A stretch of 64,000 nt of DNA. Source: Lysinibacillus sp. FJAT-14745 (lineage in GTDB: Bacteria > Bacillota > Bacilli > Bacillales_A > Planococcaceae). The notes beneath the pieces are model-generated. The model was given only the letters and a program-made list of their open reading frames with translations. It did no database searches and had not been told where the DNA came from. The DNA lies in the NCBI RefSeq assembly GCF_001275675.1, contig NZ_LITM01000005.1:436835-500834 (forward strand), given 5' to 3'. A program made the translations under genes and the position numbers. Below are positions 60,621 to 64,000 of the stretch, piece by piece. The stretch's first letter is position 1; each line of letters begins with the position of its first letter.

Positions 60621-63600
60621 TTACCGCATCTTCCTAGATTCTTTATCCATTAAGCTATAAACAATCGGTACAATATATAATGTCAACAAAGTTGATGTCA
60701 CAAGTCCTCCGATTACGACAATCCCCATCGGTTGATTCATCTCTGTTCCCTCTCCAATGCCAAGAGCAAGTGGTAGCAATCCTAAGATTGTTGTTAGTGC
60801 AGTCATTAATATTGGTCGAAGTCGATCCTGTGTAGCCAGTAAAATCGCATCATACGTCGCCATTCCCCTAGCTTTTTGTTGATTAATGTAATCAACAAGT
60901 ACAATCCCGTTATTCACGACAATTCCAACTAGTACTAAGATGCCTATAACAGATGTCACACCAATTAGCGTGTTCGTAGCAAACATTGCAAATGCAACGC
61001 CAATAATCATTAATGGTACTGTGAACATGATAACGAATGGATATTTGAATGATTCAAATTGTGCAGCCATTACGATATATACAAGTACTATTGCTAATGC
61101 AACGGCTAACAGCATATCATTAATCGCACTATCATAAAGCTCACGATCTCCACTAAAGACAACTTGAGTTTCAGATGGTAAATCTGCTTTTTCCAATGCT
61201 TTGTCTACTTGTGTTGAGATGCCCCCTAGCGATTCCTTCGTTTCATACTCGACAAAAAATGCAACCGCAGCTGCCTGATCAGAACGGCGTATCGATACTG
61301 GTCCTTCCTGTACAGAAACTGTCGCAATGTCCTCTAACTTTACAAATAAACCAGCAGGTGAACGAAGCTGCATCGATTTTAATGACTCGATACTATCATT
61401 AAATACTTGTCCAAAGCCTGTATAAACAGGCAATACAGCACCATCCTCTGCCATTATTTGCGTAGTTAGCTGACCCTTCGTCATTTGATTGACCGTTTGC
61501 GCAATTTGTGCAGGTACAAATCCGTAGTCCTTCGCCTTCTTTCGGTCTACTTCGACTTGAATTTCTTTTACAGTAATATCTAAATCTGTAGATACCTTTG
61601 TGATGGCCTGTACCTTTGATAGCTCCTTCTGTACTTTATCAACAGAACTATGAAGCCTTTGCTCATCAGAGTCTGTTAACCTAAACGTTAATGTATTTGG
61701 TGACGAACCAGTTGTCGTTGAGACATTGAAGTTAATTTCAACTTGCTCACCTAGTTCTGCATGTAAATCTCGTTCAACCTCTTCCACAAATTCAAAAATC
61801 GAACGGTTCCTATCTGCTAAAGGGACAAGCTTTACATATAGCTCTGCTTGGTTTGCACTTGTTTGTCCTCGTGCTTGTGCCTGCTGTGTACCACCGATTA
61901 AGCTAACATATACGTCAACATCTTTCTCCCGTTTCAAACGTTCCTCAATTTTCGCAACAACTTTTTCTGTTTCTGATACTGCTACCCCTTTTTCAAGACT
62001 TACACTAACGGATGCAAATCCTTCATCGGTTGGCGGTAAAAACTCTGTACCAATTTTCATAAGTCCAAACAAAGAAAGTCCAAAACAGACAACTGCTAAG
62101 ATTAGTACTAACATACGATGACGCAATACCCAAATAATTGATGTTTTATAGCTCTTGTAAAAGGATGACTCATTACGTTTTTCATAAATATTCGTTGATT
62201 TCATTTTTAAAAGGCGACTTGCAAGCATTGGGACAACTGTTAACGCAACGACTAACGAAGCAATTAAGCTAAAGGAAATAGTTAACGCAAATTCTGTGAA
62301 AATTTGCCCTATCAATCCTTCAATAAACATTACAGGAATGAATACTGCAATAGTTGTAAGAGTGGAAGCAGTAATCGCAAGTGCCACTTCCTTTGTCCCT
62401 TCCTTAGCTGCTACTAACGGGTCCTTGCCAAGTCCTAAATGTCGTTCAATGTTTTCAATAACGACGATAGCATTATCAACCAGCATACCGATGCCAAGCG
62501 CTAACGCCCCTAATGTCATAATATTGAGCGAGAAATTGGCAAAAAACATTAAAACAAATGTAACAATAACTGAATATGGAATCGCAATACCAATGATAAT
62601 AGGGCTTTTCACACTACGTAGAAAGATGAATAATACGAACATTGCGAATAATCCACCTAAAAGTAAAGAAGATCCGATATTACTAATCGCCAAGTCCACG
62701 TAGTTTCCTTGGTCCACTAGCACGTCTGCAACGATTCCTTGATATTGCTTCTTCGTTAACAATTCATTTAAAGCTTCTTTAAAAGCTTTTGAAACCTCTG
62801 CCGTATTAGCACCCGACTCCTGTAACACAGACATTAATACCGCAGGATGATTATTTGCTCGGGTTGTAGTTACGGATTTTTGCTCTGTGCGCTCAACAGT
62901 TGCAACTTCTCCAACTGTTAATGCTTTACCATCTAGTGGATTTATTGAAATGATTAAATCAGCAATGCTTTCTGGCGAATTTAAAGTGCTTAAAATCCGC
63001 GTAGTTAACATCTTGCCATCTGCTGTTAACACTGGGTCACCAGGAAGAGAAACATTGCTCGATTGAATAACTTGAATAATATCTGCTTGGGTTAATCCTT
63101 TTTCAACTAGTTTCGATTCATCTAAAGTTATTTGAACTTCTTCTACTAGCTTACCGGAAATATTGACACTTGCGACACCTGCTGTTCGACGAAGTTCTTT
63201 TTCCAAAGCTTCCGCCAGTAAACGCACATCTACATTGTCATTTTCTGCCCGTAGTGAAAGTTGTATTATAGGAAATTGTGATGGATCAAATTTTAAAAAG
63301 CTAGGTTTCTCAGCACCATTCGGTAAAGGGGTCATATCGATTCGTTGTAAAATATCGAGCTGAGCATCTTCAATATTAGTTGACCAATCAAACTCGAGAA
63401 TAATTAAATTGGATCCTTCTTGAGAGGTAGACTGTAGTTTTTTTATCCCCGGTAAGGTGGCGAGCGTTGTTTCTAAAGGCTTCGTTATTTTTTCATTAAC
63501 CTCTGTTGGACTTGCACCAGGATAATTGGTAACAACGATGCCTATTGGTGGACGTAATTCTGGAATAAGCGTAATAGGTATTTTTAATAATGATACGCCA

Positions 63601-63674
63601 CCTAATATAATGACTAATATCATCGTAACTATTGTAAAAACAGGCCTTTTAATAGAAAAATTACTAATGTTCAC
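60621..63674 (-). CDS. RND-family efflux transporter (SwrC/AcrB-like)
   Basis: A 1,017-residue RND transporter with 12 membrane helices and two large extracytoplasmic loops. The LALGIGMLVDNAIVVIENIE segment carries the proton-relay Asp, and FIEGLIGQIF and LVGIVVNNGIVLVDYINQ repeat in each half. Gram-positive members such as SwrC export surfactant-like lipopeptides and have no outer-membrane partner. GTG at 63672-63674 is chosen: AAAGGAG lies 9 bases before it, while the ATG at 63740 has none and would add 22 unrelated residues. Confidence 0.87.
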   Translation of the reverse strand: MNISNFSIKRPVFTIVTMILVIILGGVSLLKIPITLIPELRPPIGIVVTNYPGASPTEVNEKITKPLETTLATLPGIKKLQSTSQEGSNLIILEFDWSTNIEDAQLDILQRIDMTPLPNGAEKPSFLKFDPSQFPIIQLSLRAENDNVDVRLLAEALEKELRRTAGVASVNISGKLVEEVQITLDESKLVEKGLTQADIIQVIQSSNVSLPGDPVLTADGKMLTTRILSTLNSPESIADLIISINPLDGKALTVGEVATVERTEQKSVTTTRANNHPAVLMSVLQESGANTAEVSKAFKEALNELLTKKQYQGIVADVLVDQGNYVDLAISNIGSSLLLGGLFAMFVLFIFLRSVKSPIIIGIAIPYSVIVTFVLMFFANFSLNIMTLGALALGIGMLVDNAIVVIENIERHLGLGKDPLVAAKEGTKEVALAITASTLTTIAVFIPVMFIEGLIGQIFTEFALTISFSLIASLVVALTVVPMLASRLLKMKSTNIYEKRNESSFYKSYKTSIIWVLRHRMLVLILAVVCFGLSLFGLMKIGTEFLPPTDEGFASVSVSLEKGVAVSETEKVVAKIEERLKREKDVDVYVSLIGGTQQAQARGQTSANQAELYVKLVPLADRNRSIFEFVEEVERDLHAELGEQVEINFNVSTTTGSSPNTLTFRLTDSDEQRLHSSVDKVQKELSKVQAITKVSTDLDITVKEIQVEVDRKKAKDYGFVPAQIAQTVNQMTKGQLTTQIMAEDGAVLPVYTGFGQVFNDSIESLKSMQLRSPAGLFVKLEDIATVSVQEGPVSIRRSDQAAAVAFFVEYETKESLGGISTQVDKALEKADLPSETQVVFSGDRELYDSAINDMLLAVALAIVLVYIVMAAQFESFKYPFVIMFTVPLMIIGVAFAMFATNTLIGVTSVIGILVLVGIVVNNGIVLVDYINQQKARGMATYDAILLATQDRLRPILMTALTTILGLLPLALGIGEGTEMNQPMGIVVIGGLVTSTLLTLYIVPIVYSLMDKESRKMR

Positions 63675-63798
63675 TGTTACAAGCTCCTTTTCTATCTCTT
63701 CCTTTCTATAATACCCGAAGAGGAGAATATTTAATGCCATATGTAAGTTGATTTCCTAATACTGTATATATTCTACATATAGCTCCAATTTTCCTTGT

Positions 63799-63838
63799 AA
63801 AAAAACACGAATCGCAACATGTCGATTCGTGTTTTTTA
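63799..63838. terminator. Terminator after prfC
   Basis: AAACACGAATCG (about 63804-63815) pairs with CGATTCGTGTTT around an 8-base loop, with A and T runs on both sides. It lies next to the prfC stop (63839). Confidence 0.87.
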
Positions 63839-64000
63839 TTATAAAAGGCTATACAGTTTAATATCTTCGTTTTTATCAGCGAACCAACGCATAGCAAACT
63901 CATTTTCAAATAGGAAAACAAGATTATCAAAACGGTCTTTTACAAGCATTGAACGACCTGAAGACATCGATTCTTTAACATCTTCTTCGTTTTCAATCCA
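63839..64000 (-). CDS. prfC: Peptide chain release factor 3, C-terminal fragment (runs off the window)
   Basis: The last 53 codons of a protein that continues past 64000. [17 protein letters not shown] and [15 protein letters not shown] match my memory of the C terminus of the RF3 type found in Firmicutes, a GTPase that recycles RF1 and RF2. The G domain is outside the window, so the call rests on the tail only. The TAA is at 63839-63841 and a terminator follows at once. Confidence 0.65.
   Translation of the reverse strand, partial: WIENEEDVKESMSSGRSMLVKDRFDNLVFLFENEFAMRWFADKNEDIKLYSLL

Noticed and set aside
63706-63930. 74-codon minus-strand ORF overlapping the prfC tail
   Set aside because: It overlaps prfC and its terminator in another frame and has no ribosome site or family resemblance.

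Overview
The window is low-GC chromosomal DNA of an aerobic, spore-forming, motile Bacillaceae-type bacterium. Protein resemblances (CcpC/DarB pair, FadH, YkvS, MhqR, KtrB, TerC with a yybP-ykoY riboswitch, Spo0E-like protein) and the style of intergenic repeats suggest Lysinibacillus or a close relative. This assignment is inference, not a database result. No rRNA, tRNA or CRISPR array was seen.

Layout. 1-0.7 kb: thiW behind the end of a 21-bp repeat array. 0.76-12.6 kb: one eight-gene minus-strand operon from a TTG-started secreted/membrane protein through an ABC ATPase and permease, a Gln/Gly-rich coiled-coil membrane protein, MoxR ATPase, DUF58 protein, and two vWA membrane proteins. It looks like a MoxR/vWA envelope system coupled to an ABC transporter. 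13.2-16 kb: ccpC, darB/cbpB, a small membrane protein and fadH. 16.7-22.5 kb: a PP2C/HIT pair, then a 3-hydroxybutyrate/alcohol/semialdehyde dehydrogenase cluster with a divergent TetR regulator. 23-36 kb: EAL/degenerate GGDEF protein, ppk, ppx, cheV, a UMF1 transporter, an HxlR/DoxX divergent pair, a dehydrogenase, and small or sporulation-type genes.

36.2-52 kb is a clear accessory island. About fifteen unrelated small genes or gene groups (phosphotransferase, deaminase, DinB, WYL regulator, YdeI-like, rhodanese/MarR, PepSY-like, MBL-fold, YxiJ-like, L12-CTD-like) are separated by short palindromic repeats. These repeats all lie in one orientation and usually come as palindrome-hairpin-palindrome. 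Two arm types exist: TTCAACTAA/TTAGTTGAA, and TCCCCAAA/TTTGGGGA. The island carries its own tyrosine recombinase, a 2,590-bp group II intron inserted exactly inside one repeat, a phosphotransferase gene cut off at another repeat, and several mobile-looking palindromic elements. I read it as a gene-cassette array whose boundaries resemble recombinase core sites. They do not fit the classical integron attC consensus.

52-64 kb returns to core genes: mhqR, a PAS histidine kinase, a B12-binding radical SAM protein, ktrB-like, terC under a manganese riboswitch, an SDR protein, an RND efflux pump and the 3' end of prfC.

Across the window, four tandem arrays (1-93, 12825-12950, 16105-16665, 22498-22959) have unrelated sequences. 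All four are built from 21-bp half-units that alternate to give a 42-bp unit, an architecture no gene explains.
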